Part shown: piece after piece, positions 53,176 through 61,713 of the stretch
Layout: each line of letters starts with the position of its first letter
Numbering within the stretch: the stretch's first letter is position 1
NCBI GenBank assembly: GCA_964596185.1
Contig: CAZQUE010000005.1
Span: 46,527-110,526, forward strand
Reading direction: 5' to 3'
Origin: DYKG01 sp964596185
GTDB taxonomy: Bacteria > Muiribacteriota > Ozemobacteria > Ozemobacterales > Ozemobacteraceae
Length of the DNA: 64,000 nucleotides
Program-made: the position numbers and the translations under genes
The notes under the pieces: generated by a model
The model's input: only the letters and a program-made list of their open reading frames with translations
Database searches by the model: none
Told to the model about the DNA's origin: nothing

Positions 53176-54591
53176 ATGAAAAAGTTCATTCTTTTATTTT
53201 TGTTTGGCTTGGCAAGTTCAGTCTTAAATGCAGAGATTAGAATTGAGCTGGCAATCAGCAAAATTCACTGTCTTTACAATTTTGTCGATACAATCAGCGC
53301 CGACAGACCTTCTGCGATAAAAACTTTTTTTGAACAGAGCCCTTTTTTTACCCAAGAGAATAAAAAGGTTCTGCAAGAATTTAGGTCAATTATAAACAGC
53401 TCGAAAGACTTCGATGAGAACAAACTCGTTCTTGAAAGCATGCATTCAAGATCGATTTCGGATTTTAAAATCCGTGGCCAGAGCCTGATAGAGGAAAACC
53501 TGCGTGAGGAGTTTTTTGAAATTATTGAGAATTTTTCACCGATTTACGACAAACTGATAGGGGAAAACTGCGAAAGCAAGCTTCTCGATTGCAAAACCAG
53601 GATTGAGAATACGATTTCCGCACGAAAGATTGGCAATGCGCTTGAGAAGGTCAAGTTGTTTCTGTACTCAGAGTGGCCGGAAAATGAACCGTTTATAGTT
53701 TTCCTATATCCGATACCTGTGAAGGAAGGCCTCTCAAGGTCAAGATCATTTGGTGAAGCGATCCAGTATGTCGGCATTCACGTTGATGCAGAAGGCATGG
53801 ATCGCAAAATTGGCACAATCTGCCATGAAATCTGCCATTCTTTGATGAATTCAATGAGCAAAGAAACCAAAAACAGAGTTTTCAACTTCTTCATGGAGAC
53901 AGATTCAGAGTGCCGATTCTGGACCTATTGCCGCCTTTTCGAAATCATTCCCACCTGTGTTGGAAACGGCTGGGTAAATGAATTACTGACCGGAGAGCTT
54001 GATAGAACGAACTGGTATGAAGATGAATTTGTAAACAGCCTATCAAAGGGCGTTTTTCCGAATTTAAAAAAGTATCTGCTCGCAGGAAAAACGATTGACA
54101 AGGCCTTCGCCGAGGAATGCATCCGGGTTTTCTCTGACAGATTTCCCAAAGCTGAAAAGAACTTTGAAAACATTTTTTGCGGCGTTTACCTCATTGGAAA
54201 TCCTGATTCATTTGATCCGCGCAAGGTTTTCGGCATCATCAAACAAAAATTCTATTTTGCCGGTTATCACAACATTTCAAGTCCCATAGCTCACCCTTTC
54301 ACCATTTCAGGAGCCCGGAAAACTCCATATAATGTAGTCTTGGCCGCCAATGACTCCAATCTTCAGGAGCTGGAAAAATTCATTGAGGAGCAACCATCAT
54401 TGGCGGATTACAAAGATAAACTCTTAAAGCCTGGCGCAAGATACATATTTGCTACAATCGATAGTCACAACAAAGCAATGATCATAATGAAATCTGCTGA
54501 CTATGCAGAGCTAAGAAGCTTCTTCGATCTAATCGTTAAAGCCGGAGAGCTCCAGCCGGACAAAAAGTTCATGATTTACCACGAATCTTGA
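53176..54591 (+). CDS. Secreted putative zinc metallopeptidase (HExxH) of unknown family
   Basis: The protein has 471 residues with a signal peptide ending LNAE (about residue 20). The motif GTICHEICHSLMN contains HExxH flanked by cysteines, a gluzincin- or metzincin-like zinc site; a possible third ligand is the glutamate in NGWVNE, about 50 residues later. The second half is rich in aromatic and acidic residues. It may digest or process an exported protein, but activity is inferred from one motif. GGGGAGG precedes the ATG, 2 bp after the chalcone isomerase-like gene. Confidence 0.6.
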   Translation: MKKFILLFLFGLASSVLNAEIRIELAISKIHCLYNFVDTISADRPSAIKTFFEQSPFFTQENKKVLQEFRSIINSSKDFDENKLVLESMHSRSISDFKIRGQSLIEENLREEFFEIIENFSPIYDKLIGENCESKLLDCKTRIENTISARKIGNALEKVKLFLYSEWPENEPFIVFLYPIPVKEGLSRSRSFGEAIQYVGIHVDAEGMDRKIGTICHEICHSLMNSMSKETKNRVFNFFMETDSECRFWTYCRLFEIIPTCVGNGWVNELLTGELDRTNWYEDEFVNSLSKGVFPNLKKYLLAGKTIDKAFAEECIRVFSDRFPKAEKNFENIFCGVYLIGNPDSFDPRKVFGIIKQKFYFAGYHNISSPIAHPFTISGARKTPYNVVLAANDSNLQELEKFIEEQPSLADYKDKLLKPGARYIFATIDSHNKAMIIMKSADYAELRSFFDLIVKAGELQPDKKFMIYHES

Positions 54592-54642
54592 TTTGCGCAT
54601 TTGCCCCATAAATTGTCTCTCTCAGGCCAAAGATTTGAATGA

Positions 54643-54668
54643 GGCTGTCCTTTCGGACAGCCACTTTT
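54643..54668 (+). terminator. Rho-independent terminator
   Basis: GGCTGTCC-TTTC-GGACAGCC, a perfect 8 bp stem, is followed by ACTTTT. It ends the chalcone-isomerase-like/HExxH operon. Confidence 0.8.
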
Positions 54669-54705
54669 GTCTGAGACGAGTTCGCAAAGAGCTTTAACTG
54701 CTCAA

Positions 54706-55968
54706 CTATCTTTGTGCGCCTTTCATCTTACTCATCGGGGTCGGAAGAATTTCTTTTTTACCGGGCATATACCTGTATTCAACCATACTTCCAACCGGAC
54801 AAACCATACTGCAAATCATGCAGCTCAGGCATTTCTCATCATCGGGAACAGGTCGGCGGTTTTCTGCATCCCAACCGAGCCCTTGCCCGCCAGCGTCCTG
54901 GCAAACGATATAGCATTGTCCGCAGCCAATACACTTATCAAGATCGAACTTCGCATAACCTTGTTTAGACAGATCAAATGCATCTGTGGGCACAGTATTC
55001 CTTAGCGATTTGCCAACAACACTTTTTAGATCCTTGAATTTCTTCTCATCCATCCAGTCAGAAAGGCCTTCAGCCATATCTTCTACTATTCTCTGGCCGT
55101 AATGAATGATTCCAGTTGTCACCTGAACTGCTGAAGCGCCGCACAGCAAGTATTCAGCGATATCCACCCATGTTTCTGCCCCGCCACAACCGATGATTGG
55201 AATTTTCAACTCTTTGCATTGGGCAAGTTCGGTTACGCACTTGAGACCGATTGGCTTGATTGCAGGGCCGGACATGCCACTCATCGCGCCTTTTCCATGC
55301 ACGTTGGGTTTGGGAACGAAATCATCAAGCCCGACTTCAGTAAGAGCCCTGACAGTGTTAATGGCTGTAATTGCGTCTGCGCCGCCTCTTTGGGCATATA
55401 AAGCTGGAATAGTAATATCTGTGACGTTTGAAGTTAGTTTGGCGATAACTGGAATTTTCACCGTATTTTTTACTGCACGGGTAAATTTTTCAATAAGCTC
55501 CATTGCCTGCCCAACCTTCATGCCTGCGCCTTCAACCGTCATGTGCGGGCAAGAGAAATTGAGTTCCAGCATATCCGCGCCGTTTTCCTCACCCATCCTT
55601 GCGAGGTCAATCCACTCTTCAAGAGAAAATCCCATGATGCTGACAATCAAGACCTGTTTCGGATAATTCTTTTTTAACCAGCGAATATCGGCCCAATTGT
55701 CTGACATCGGCCGGTCTGTCGTTTGCTCAACGTTCTGCAGCGCAACAAGGGGTTTGTTTTCATAGTTGAACGAGGCCATTCTCGGAGAAGGGTGAATGAT
55801 TTTCGTTCGATCATGGGCAATGGTTTTATAGGCAACGCCGCCCCAACCTTTATCAAAAGATCTTGCAACCATTTCAGCGGTATTTGAAACCGGAGAAGAA
55901 GAAAGTAGAAAGGGGTTCGGAAATTTAACGCCACAAATTTCTATTGATAGATCTCTGATTTTAGCCAT
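54706..55968 (-). CDS. preA: NAD-dependent dihydropyrimidine dehydrogenase, catalytic subunit
   Basis: The protein has 420 residues. The FMN barrel of the dihydroorotate dehydrogenase type carries FPNPFLLSSSPVSNTAEM and ELNFSCPHMT (active-site cysteine region). The C-terminus holds two [4Fe-4S] ferredoxin motifs (CIGCGQCYIVC and CLSCMICSMVCPVG). PreA with PreT forms a tetramer that interconverts uracil or thymine and their dihydro forms with NAD(H). The ATG overlaps the stop of preT (TAATG). No other pyrimidine-degradation gene (hydantoinase, beta-ureidopropionase) is in view. Confidence 0.92.
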   Translation of the reverse strand: MAKIRDLSIEICGVKFPNPFLLSSSPVSNTAEMVARSFDKGWGGVAYKTIAHDRTKIIHPSPRMASFNYENKPLVALQNVEQTTDRPMSDNWADIRWLKKNYPKQVLIVSIMGFSLEEWIDLARMGEENGADMLELNFSCPHMTVEGAGMKVGQAMELIEKFTRAVKNTVKIPVIAKLTSNVTDITIPALYAQRGGADAITAINTVRALTEVGLDDFVPKPNVHGKGAMSGMSGPAIKPIGLKCVTELAQCKELKIPIIGCGGAETWVDIAEYLLCGASAVQVTTGIIHYGQRIVEDMAEGLSDWMDEKKFKDLKSVVGKSLRNTVPTDAFDLSKQGYAKFDLDKCIGCGQCYIVCQDAGGQGLGWDAENRRPVPDDEKCLSCMICSMVCPVGSMVEYRYMPGKKEILPTPMSKMKGAQR

Positions 55969-57350
55969 TACTTCTTTCCTTTCTCAGCTGTTTGCCTAGC
56001 CTTATATGTTTTTTGCAAAAGTTTTACAATCTTCTGTCCCGCAATTCGGCCATCAGCCACTGCATCAACCACCAGAGCCGGGCCTCTTACAATATCACCG
56101 CCCGCAAACACCCTTGGATTGCTGGTTGATACTCCATCTTTTTTGGTTTCAACAAGTCCGCTGTTCACAAATTTAACACTGTCAGACACCATTCTCGATG
56201 CCGGCTCAGCCCTGTAACCGAGGGCAGAGATGAATACGTCGATCTTGAGATTGAACTCTGTACCGGGAACCGGAACCAGATTCGCAGATGATGTGTCACC
56301 GGGCTTTTTCCAGTCGGTTTCGATGCCTTTCAAGGATGTCAGTTTACCCTGCTCGCCCTTTAGTTCTGTAACAAATGACATCGGGCGAAAAATGACATAA
56401 TTCTCGAGCGCCATATCCAGATCGTGTTTGGCTGCCGGCATTTCTTTCATGCTTCTTCGATAAATGATATAGACTTTATTGGCACCGAGCGACTTTGCGG
56501 TCGTCGCAGCATCCATGGCGACCGAACCACCACCATATACCGCGACATTTTTTCCCTTAACCATGCGGGCAATTTTGTTTTTGCCTTTTGTTCGCATTGC
56601 CTCGAGAAAATCTTTAGCTGTTGTCACATTCTTCAAATCCATCCCTGGAATATTTATTTCGACGGGCTTCCATGTACCAGGCGCGAGGAAAACAGCGTCG
56701 TAGCCTTTCTTTAAAAGGTCTTCTACGCCAGCTTTTGGAATTTTCTTGCCGCATTTGATTTCAACCCCGAGATCTTTCACATCCTGTAGTTCCCGATCCA
56801 GGAATTCATCATGCAACCTGAAAGATGGAACCCCGTATCTGAGAATTCCCCCCGGCTTTTCCATACTTTCAAAAACAGTGACGCGATGACCATTCTTTGC
56901 CACTTCAGAAGCGCAGGACAAACCAGCTGGTCCCGAACCAATAACCGCAACCTTGCCTGGCTTTTCGCTTTGCTTCTCAATGGCCTTGAATTTGAGATTC
57001 CAGCCATGCTCTACGAGGAATCTCTGGATTCCACCGATGTCGATGGCTTTATCCAACCCGGCAGCAACGCAACCTTTCTGGCACAATTGCTCTGTAGGAC
57101 ACACGATCGCGCAAATTCCGCCCAGAATATTATTCTCTTTGATGGTTCTGATCGCGCCCTTGAAATTTCTCAATCTAAGCTTGCGAATGAAAGTGGCCGG
57201 ATCGGTACCCACCGGACAGGCTTTGCTGCAGGGCGCATCATGACATAAATGACAGCGGGCGGCTTCATTTACCGCCTGGGTTATTGACAGGCCGCGCGCC
57301 ATATCAGTCGGGTTGACAAGACAATCTGAAGTTCGATGTTTCGTTTTCAA
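55968..57350 (-). CDS. preT: NAD-dependent dihydropyrimidine dehydrogenase, electron-transfer subunit
   Basis: The protein has 460 residues and is GltD-like. Cysteine clusters for two [4Fe-4S] centres lie near the N-terminus (CHLCHDAPCSKACPVG and CAIVCPTEQLCQKGC). An FAD Rossmann motif VIGSGPAGLS and an NAD motif VYGGGSVAMDA follow, with the GLVETKK/FAGGDIVRGP end typical of the family. It starts with TTG, preceded at the right distance by AAGGAG. It passes electrons between NAD(H) and PreA, encoded by the next gene with overlapping codons. Confidence 0.9.
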   Translation of the reverse strand: MKTKHRTSDCLVNPTDMARGLSITQAVNEAARCHLCHDAPCSKACPVGTDPATFIRKLRLRNFKGAIRTIKENNILGGICAIVCPTEQLCQKGCVAAGLDKAIDIGGIQRFLVEHGWNLKFKAIEKQSEKPGKVAVIGSGPAGLSCASEVAKNGHRVTVFESMEKPGGILRYGVPSFRLHDEFLDRELQDVKDLGVEIKCGKKIPKAGVEDLLKKGYDAVFLAPGTWKPVEINIPGMDLKNVTTAKDFLEAMRTKGKNKIARMVKGKNVAVYGGGSVAMDAATTAKSLGANKVYIIYRRSMKEMPAAKHDLDMALENYVIFRPMSFVTELKGEQGKLTSLKGIETDWKKPGDTSSANLVPVPGTEFNLKIDVFISALGYRAEPASRMVSDSVKFVNSGLVETKKDGVSTSNPRVFAGGDIVRGPALVVDAVADGRIAGQKIVKLLQKTYKARQTAEKGKK

Positions 57351-57816
57351 GCATAGCTCCTTGGTATTTTGATCTCTCAGTTCAATTCAGCATTCTGGAG
57401 GATTCGAAATCCTCTTTCTATCAAGGCGGGTTGCGGCGATAAAATTTGCTGGAGCTATTAAGTTTAACCGGTTGATGTTGCAACGAATCTACATTAAGGC
57501 CCAGATTTAAAAAAGACAAGAATTTCTTGAAAACCAAAAACCTGTGTGCTTTTTTCAAGAAACCTTGCGTGTAATAAACGGATGGGCATACATATTGGGA
57601 AATTCTGCCAATCCTTAAAAATTTCCAATAAGCTTGCAGGAATTCATTCCTGGAGGCCCGAAATGGACAGGAGAAAGAAATTATTCAAAAGCCCCAAGAG
57701 ATTTGAGCAAAGTCACCATCTTTTCATTCCGCTTTTCAGAGGTCATGTTTTCTCTGCTCAGGATTTTCGGCCTTCTCAGAGCCCATTTGGAAGCTACCGG
57801 ATAGAAAACATGCACC
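57351..57816. other. Gene-free stretch upstream of preT
   Basis: Within the 653-base gap 57351-58003 this part holds one inverted repeat, CAGGAAT-TC-ATTCCTG (57637-57652), and a stray GGAGG before an ATG at 57663 whose frame does not look coding. The repeat at 57817 follows. Confidence 0.45.
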
Positions 57817-57905
57817 AAAAGAAAACTCGCCCGCTCTTTTCAAAGCGGACGAGGGTTTGTACAGTGGAGGCGGCCCAACATGGAACATATCCACGTCCAT
57901 TTTTC
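57817..57905 (-). repeat. Structured ~90 bp repeat, copy 1 (terminator-like)
   Basis: Read on the minus strand: a GTGGA...TCCAC stem enclosing a 23 nt part-conserved segment (GTTGGGCCGCC), then a 12 bp hairpin CTCGTCCGCTTT/AGAGCGGGCGAG (with G-U pairs) and TTTTCTTTT. It lies about 100 bp after the stop of the minus-strand toxin gene. The second copy is at 61622-61713; the core from AGCGGACGAG to CATGGAACA is nearly identical. Confidence 0.8.
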
Positions 57906-58003
57906 AGGATGCCTTCCACACGCTGTATTTTTGGAAGATGCTTCATTTTTACCTGATTTCAGGCAATTCTGATCTTCTATTTGAATTTTTCAAATTTGCG
58001 ATA

Positions 58004-58267
58004 TTAGCCGAAAAACTTTTCGTAGTCGTCATGATTCCCAACCCAGAACCAGGTAATGGTATTTTCATCAAGAATGCCAATGGCGCGATACCCAAGAGAA
58101 AGTCGTGCCGACCAGATGTTTTCCTCACGGTTGATACATTTAAACCGTAAAGATGGATGAAACGGGTGCTCAGACCAGAGTTTGTAAGCTTTTCTTGCCT
58201 GAGCTCTTGTATTTATGTCCAGTTTTAGATAGTTTTCCCAGAATGACGGTAGAGTTGCTGAATTCAC
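58004..58267 (-). CDS. RelE/ParE-type toxin of a toxin-antitoxin pair
   Basis: The protein has 87 residues. The pattern LRFKCINREENIWSARLSLGYRAIGILDENTITWFWVGNHDDYEKF is that of the RelE/ParE toxin fold (central strands with the YRA segment and C-terminal strand). RelE-like toxins cleave mRNA at the ribosome; ParE-like ones target gyrase. Length alone does not decide between them. The gene overlaps its antitoxin by 4 bp (ATGA), which couples their translation. It is the distal gene of the pair. Confidence 0.78.
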   Translation of the reverse strand: MNSATLPSFWENYLKLDINTRAQARKAYKLWSEHPFHPSLRFKCINREENIWSARLSLGYRAIGILDENTITWFWVGNHDDYEKFFG

Positions 58268-58497
58268 AGCTTTTTCATATCCATTGGCTCGGATTTACCA
58301 TTCTGAACATCTTTTCGAGCTTGTTTGGCAGCAGCAACTAACTTGTTCTGTGTTTTGGAAAAAGAATTATTCCATTTGCCTTCATCATTAATCTCTTCAA
58401 TGTATTCGCGAAGGTGCTCCATTACACGCTCCTGAACTTGTTCAGGAAGGGATTCAAGCATCTTTATCATGGTGGCCATCGTTGCAGTTGTTGCCAT
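58264..58497 (-). CDS. Antitoxin of the RelE/ParE-type pair
   Basis: The protein has 77 residues, acidic to basic and helical. The central segment SLPEQVQERVMEHLREYIEEINDEGKW resembles antitoxins that precede RelE/ParE-like toxins; the C-terminal tail (NGKSEPMDMKKL) would wrap the toxin. TGGAG precedes the ATG. The antitoxin-first order and 4 bp overlap are standard for autoregulated pairs. The 221 bp upstream to the next gene hold no other feature I can support. Confidence 0.72.
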   Translation of the reverse strand: MATTATMATMIKMLESLPEQVQERVMEHLREYIEEINDEGKWNNSFSKTQNKLVAAAKQARKDVQNGKSEPMDMKKL

Positions 58498-58718
58498 ATG
58501 ACATCTCCAGACATAAGAATTACATGCCGCTTTTTTTTTGCAAACCTGATCTAAGCCTGGTTTTACTTCAGAACTCTCAAGACCTCAGCCCGCAAAGGTT
58601 AACAGCAACCCTCAACCAGAATTTTACCATTTCTTATTTATTCATGCAATTCTCGTGACAGGATTACGGCACAACGAAAAGTTTTAGCTTCTACTTCCAC
58701 AAATTTGTACAGTAGCAT

Positions 58719-59006
58719 TCAGCCTTTAACCGGTATGAATTCGATCTTCAATCTCATACCCAGGCCTTTGGCAAGACGCCGCAAAGTTTTGAGCGATGGG
58801 TTCGCATTACCATTTTCAAGTTTGCTGATATCTGCCTGGGTAATTCCGGTTTTTTCGGCAAGCTCTTTTTGTGTCATGCCAGTGTTTTTCCTAGCATCTA
58901 TCATTGCCTGAATTATGGCAAATTCAGGTTCAAGGGCTTCATACTCAGCCCGCAATTCCGGGTCTTTCAATTGTTCTCTTAGAAAGTCTTCCAGAGTGTT
59001 TTTCAT
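58719..59006 (-). CDS. higA: HigA-like antitoxin (XRE helix-turn-helix)
   Basis: The 95 residues start at the ATG at 59006, preceded by AAGGAGG. An XRE helix-turn-helix occupies about 40-80 (TGMTQKELAEKTGITQADISKLENG, the Q-A-D-I-S-x-L-E-N signature). The N-terminal part (LEDFLREQLKDPELRAEYEAL) is typical of HigA antitoxins associated with HigB toxins. It sits directly after the toxin gene, the reverse of the usual antitoxin-first order but standard for higBA. It should repress the promoter at 59395-59423, whose palindrome fits an XRE dimer. Confidence 0.85.
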   Translation of the reverse strand: MKNTLEDFLREQLKDPELRAEYEALEPEFAIIQAMIDARKNTGMTQKELAEKTGITQADISKLENGNANPSLKTLRRLAKGLGMRLKIEFIPVKG

Positions 59007-59007
59007 A

Positions 59008-59359
59008 TCAACCCTCCTTGCTGACAAATTCATGGCGATATGCCTTAGCCTTTTCAATTTCCGCAGGTGGTGTTTCCTGAGTTTTTTTGATAAAACCGTT
59101 TGTAAAAACGATTTTCCGACCAATAAAGAAAAAGTATAGAACTCTTGCGGTATCTGTTGCCACTTTTGGGCGAAGTTCAAAAATTCCATCACATAAGTGC
59201 TTGGAATAAGGCTCTCTAAGCTCAAGCCCGTTATCTGCAAGCATTTTCCATTAGCCGCAGAGCTTTAGCTCTTAACTTTTTGTCGAGAGAAGCTACGAAT
59301 TCTCTGGCGGGTTGTTCGCCATTGTCTTTTTCAAAGAATACAACTTCAAATTTTGTCAT
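59008..59359 (-). pseudogene. higB: Frameshifted HigB-type toxin (Gp49-like)
   Basis: The gene starts at ATG 59359 and encodes MTKFEVVFFEKDNGE... through LRLMENACR, then stops at 59231-59233. The normal continuation (GLELREPYSKHLCDGIFELR ... FTNGFIKKTQETP) is present in another frame from 59244 onward. Removing one base from the GGAAAATGC run near 59246 rejoins them into a ~117-residue HigB-like mRNase. The antitoxin gene that follows is intact. The defect may be a true mutation, a phase-variable slip or a sequencing error. The C-terminal part may also be translated from the ATG at 59244. Confidence 0.8.
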
Positions 59360-59394
59360 TGTTGTTTTCTTCCGCAAATCTATTACCTATTTCA

Positions 59395-59423
59395 ATAATA
59401 TATGTTTTAACATATATTGTCAA
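59395..59423 (-). promoter_or_regulatory. higBA promoter with operator in the spacer
   Basis: On the minus strand TTGACA (59418-59423), 17 bp, then TATTAT (59395-59400). A perfect inverted repeat AATATATGTT-TT-AACATATATT (59397-59418) fills the spacer and overlaps both boxes, as expected for autorepression by HigA. Confidence 0.8.
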
Positions 59424-59519
59424 TTTTTTTGCTTGAAATCGACAAAAACGGCTATTTTGCGCCAAAAATTGATTCAAATTAAAATTTGATGTAGGCTCAA
59501 AGGAAAAGAGGATGAGGCT

Positions 59520-61556
59520 ATGCGTAAATTTGTTTCTTGGGGAATAATTCTTTTTTCACTTTTTTTCTGTGGCTGTTTTAAGAACTCTAATCCGGTATCT
59601 GTCGAAGAAAGTGCTTTGGAGGCAAGAGGTTCTCTGGCGTTCAACCTTGTTTTGCCAGAAAAGAAAAGTGAATTTGTTTCCGCAATTGTTAACAGCCCAA
59701 CAGATGGAGCTTATGCAGTTTTCAGGGTAAAGATTTGTAATTTTGGGAATTTTTCGAATCCCAGCTCCAGCATTGTAAAAAATGTTCCAGTCATAAATAA
59801 TTCAGCTACCGTAACTTTTGAGAATCTCCCCACAACAACAATTGTTGGAGAAATAGAGATTCATGGCGGGCATGTAGAAACACACACCAACTTTCGTGGG
59901 GCCATTGATTTGAGCGCTGGAGAGAACACAATTAATGTTGCACCAAAAGGAAGTTTTTTGAAGGAAGATGTGCTTGCCAATACAATCGACGAGATTATTG
60001 CATCATCATCATTATTTATTGCTGCAAAACCCTTATTGGCTTCAAGGGTTGGTACGATAGTTGATAAAATTATTTTGAACTCTGACTCTGCATACAATAT
60101 TGCTATTAGCACTTTTGCCCAGGAAGAAAAGATTGCAGCTGCGGACTATAGCAAGTATTTAAGCCACATAATGGCTTTTTCCATGCCAATAGAAGTAATT
60201 GAAACCGGTGCAATTACTGCTATATTCGCAAAAAATGCGCCTAAAGTTGCCAGTATTCTTATGGCAAACAGATTTAATCAAGCCAGGTTTTCATTTAGAG
60301 CATCGACACAAAGCTCTTTTGATACTCTGAACGGGTTTTCTTTTGTTTTTACTAACTACTTATCAGAAAGCGACTATGACCCGATTGATCCGATTGGCAA
60401 GCAAAATGTAAACATTAAATATCTTACAAACACAAATTTGGTGCAGAGAGCCCCGGACTTCAACACAGAAAGGTTAGTCCTTTCCGGAAGCTCAGAAAAA
60501 GACTATGGCACTTTTAAGGTAACAGTAACAAACGCGCTGTATCAATGTACTAATTACGATCCGAACAATAGCTGGACTTCTTCGCAAAAATATTCTTTAA
60601 CCTTAGAAGAGTCAGGAAAGGTGGATTTTGGAGCCATTATTCTTAGCTATTGCAGAGTTGGCAATTTGATTATTGATGGTTACTCCGGAAAGCTAATTTC
60701 AGGAACAGTAAAAGATAACCTCGTTTGCGATGATTTTGGTCTTTTGGCTGAACATGTAATTTCAAACAATCAATTCGTTTCAACATATTTTGCCGGTGGT
60801 GAGCAAAGATCAATTACTACAATCATTCCGGACAACAATGATGAATATCGTAGTTTTAGCTGGATCAATCCTGTCTCTTTCAATCAAGAATCTCTATCAT
60901 TGAAGCTGAATGGAAGGCTCATACCAAATTTACAAGCAAACAATGACAGAATTAACAATTATTACAGCTCAAGCCTAAGTGTAGCAGACATTGCTGACAC
61001 AACCTATGCCAGGGTGTTTAGGCATGCATGCAATTATGACCCAACAATTGATCAAATTTACGAAGTCTCAAAAATTGTTTATCCTAACGATTTTGCCAAC
61101 CAAATCAACTATTGTATTGGATTCGTAACCAAAGGAGTTACCTACAAAGAAGACATAATAAGCTTTTCCGAGAATGAGTATGTTTGTACTCCTTCAATGA
61201 CTCTTTACAAACAAAGTGGCGATTGTGAAGATCAGGCAATTTTACTCGCCGCATTAATGAAAAAGGTGGGTTTTGAAGTTGCGCTGATTCTTTTTTATGG
61301 CACTTCTGGTGGTCACGCAATAGTAGGTCTTAATTTGCCACCGGAACTTGAAGCTCAGACAAATTCTGGTGCTGTTTATTTTGATTATTATGGCAAGAGG
61401 TATTATTGTCTTGAAGCGACAGGCTATTGCGGGATAAATGATTATCGACCTTACTATATTGCAAATGGCTATTCTCTCGCTGCAGTAATTCCTTCTGACC
61501 CAACTTTGCCGGTGCTAAAAGGATCTGTAAAAGCTCTTCTAAGAGAAAAATGGTAA
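59520..61556 (+). CDS. Lipoprotein with a C-terminal transglutaminase-like (cysteine protease fold) domain
   Basis: The protein has 678 residues with a lipoprotein signal (FFCGC, C19). The long central part (about 40-500) is beta-rich, with one carboxypeptidase-regulatory or Ig-like segment near the start. The C-terminal ~150 residues hold a transglutaminase/cysteine-protease-like triad: C569 (SGDCEDQAILLAALMKK), H599 (GGHAIVGLN) and E632 (YYCLEATG). These domains usually cleave or crosslink surface proteins. GGAA lies before the ATG, with a weak spacing. It is not in an operon and diverges from the higBA promoter. Confidence 0.75.
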   Translation: MRKFVSWGIILFSLFFCGCFKNSNPVSVEESALEARGSLAFNLVLPEKKSEFVSAIVNSPTDGAYAVFRVKICNFGNFSNPSSSIVKNVPVINNSATVTFENLPTTTIVGEIEIHGGHVETHTNFRGAIDLSAGENTINVAPKGSFLKEDVLANTIDEIIASSSLFIAAKPLLASRVGTIVDKIILNSDSAYNIAISTFAQEEKIAAADYSKYLSHIMAFSMPIEVIETGAITAIFAKNAPKVASILMANRFNQARFSFRASTQSSFDTLNGFSFVFTNYLSESDYDPIDPIGKQNVNIKYLTNTNLVQRAPDFNTERLVLSGSSEKDYGTFKVTVTNALYQCTNYDPNNSWTSSQKYSLTLEESGKVDFGAIILSYCRVGNLIIDGYSGKLISGTVKDNLVCDDFGLLAEHVISNNQFVSTYFAGGEQRSITTIIPDNNDEYRSFSWINPVSFNQESLSLKLNGRLIPNLQANNDRINNYYSSSLSVADIADTTYARVFRHACNYDPTIDQIYEVSKIVYPNDFANQINYCIGFVTKGVTYKEDIISFSENEYVCTPSMTLYKQSGDCEDQAILLAALMKKVGFEVALILFYGTSGGHAIVGLNLPPELEAQTNSGAVYFDYYGKRYYCLEATGYCGINDYRPYYIANGYSLAAVIPSDPTLPVLKGSVKALLREKW

Positions 61557-61621
61557 TCAAAAGCTTGGAGAATTCTTCTAAACTTAATTTTCCTGTGCTA
61601 AATGTTCTAGAAACCTTGCAA

Positions 61622-61713
61622 CAAAAAGAAAACCCGCCCACTTTTTTGTAAAGCGGACGAGTTTTTGTTCAGTGGAGGCGGCCCAACATGGAACAAATCC
61701 ACGTTATTTTTTA
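61622..61713 (-). repeat. Structured ~90 bp repeat, copy 2 (terminator-like)
   Basis: This second copy of the element at 57817-57905 starts at the stop codon of the minus-strand nucleotidyltransferase gene. Its terminator arms, CTCGTCCGCTT and AAGTGGGCGGG, differ from copy 1 yet still pair through G-U wobbles, which suggests selection on the RNA. T-rich sequence follows. Confidence 0.8.

Noticed and set aside
57817..57905. Complete tmRNA or tRNA gene
   Set aside because: Only a short resemblance at the 3' end exists; no CCA-type terminus, T-loop GGTTCGA or upstream body is present.
57663..57956. Possible small basic protein after GGAGG, reading through repeat copy 1
   Set aside because: It spans a structured non-coding repeat, has a composition unlike the neighbours, and shows no coherent domain.
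59231..59359. Programmed ribosomal frameshift in higB
   Set aside because: No clear slippery heptamer with a downstream structure is visible; a simple mutation or sequencing error is more likely.
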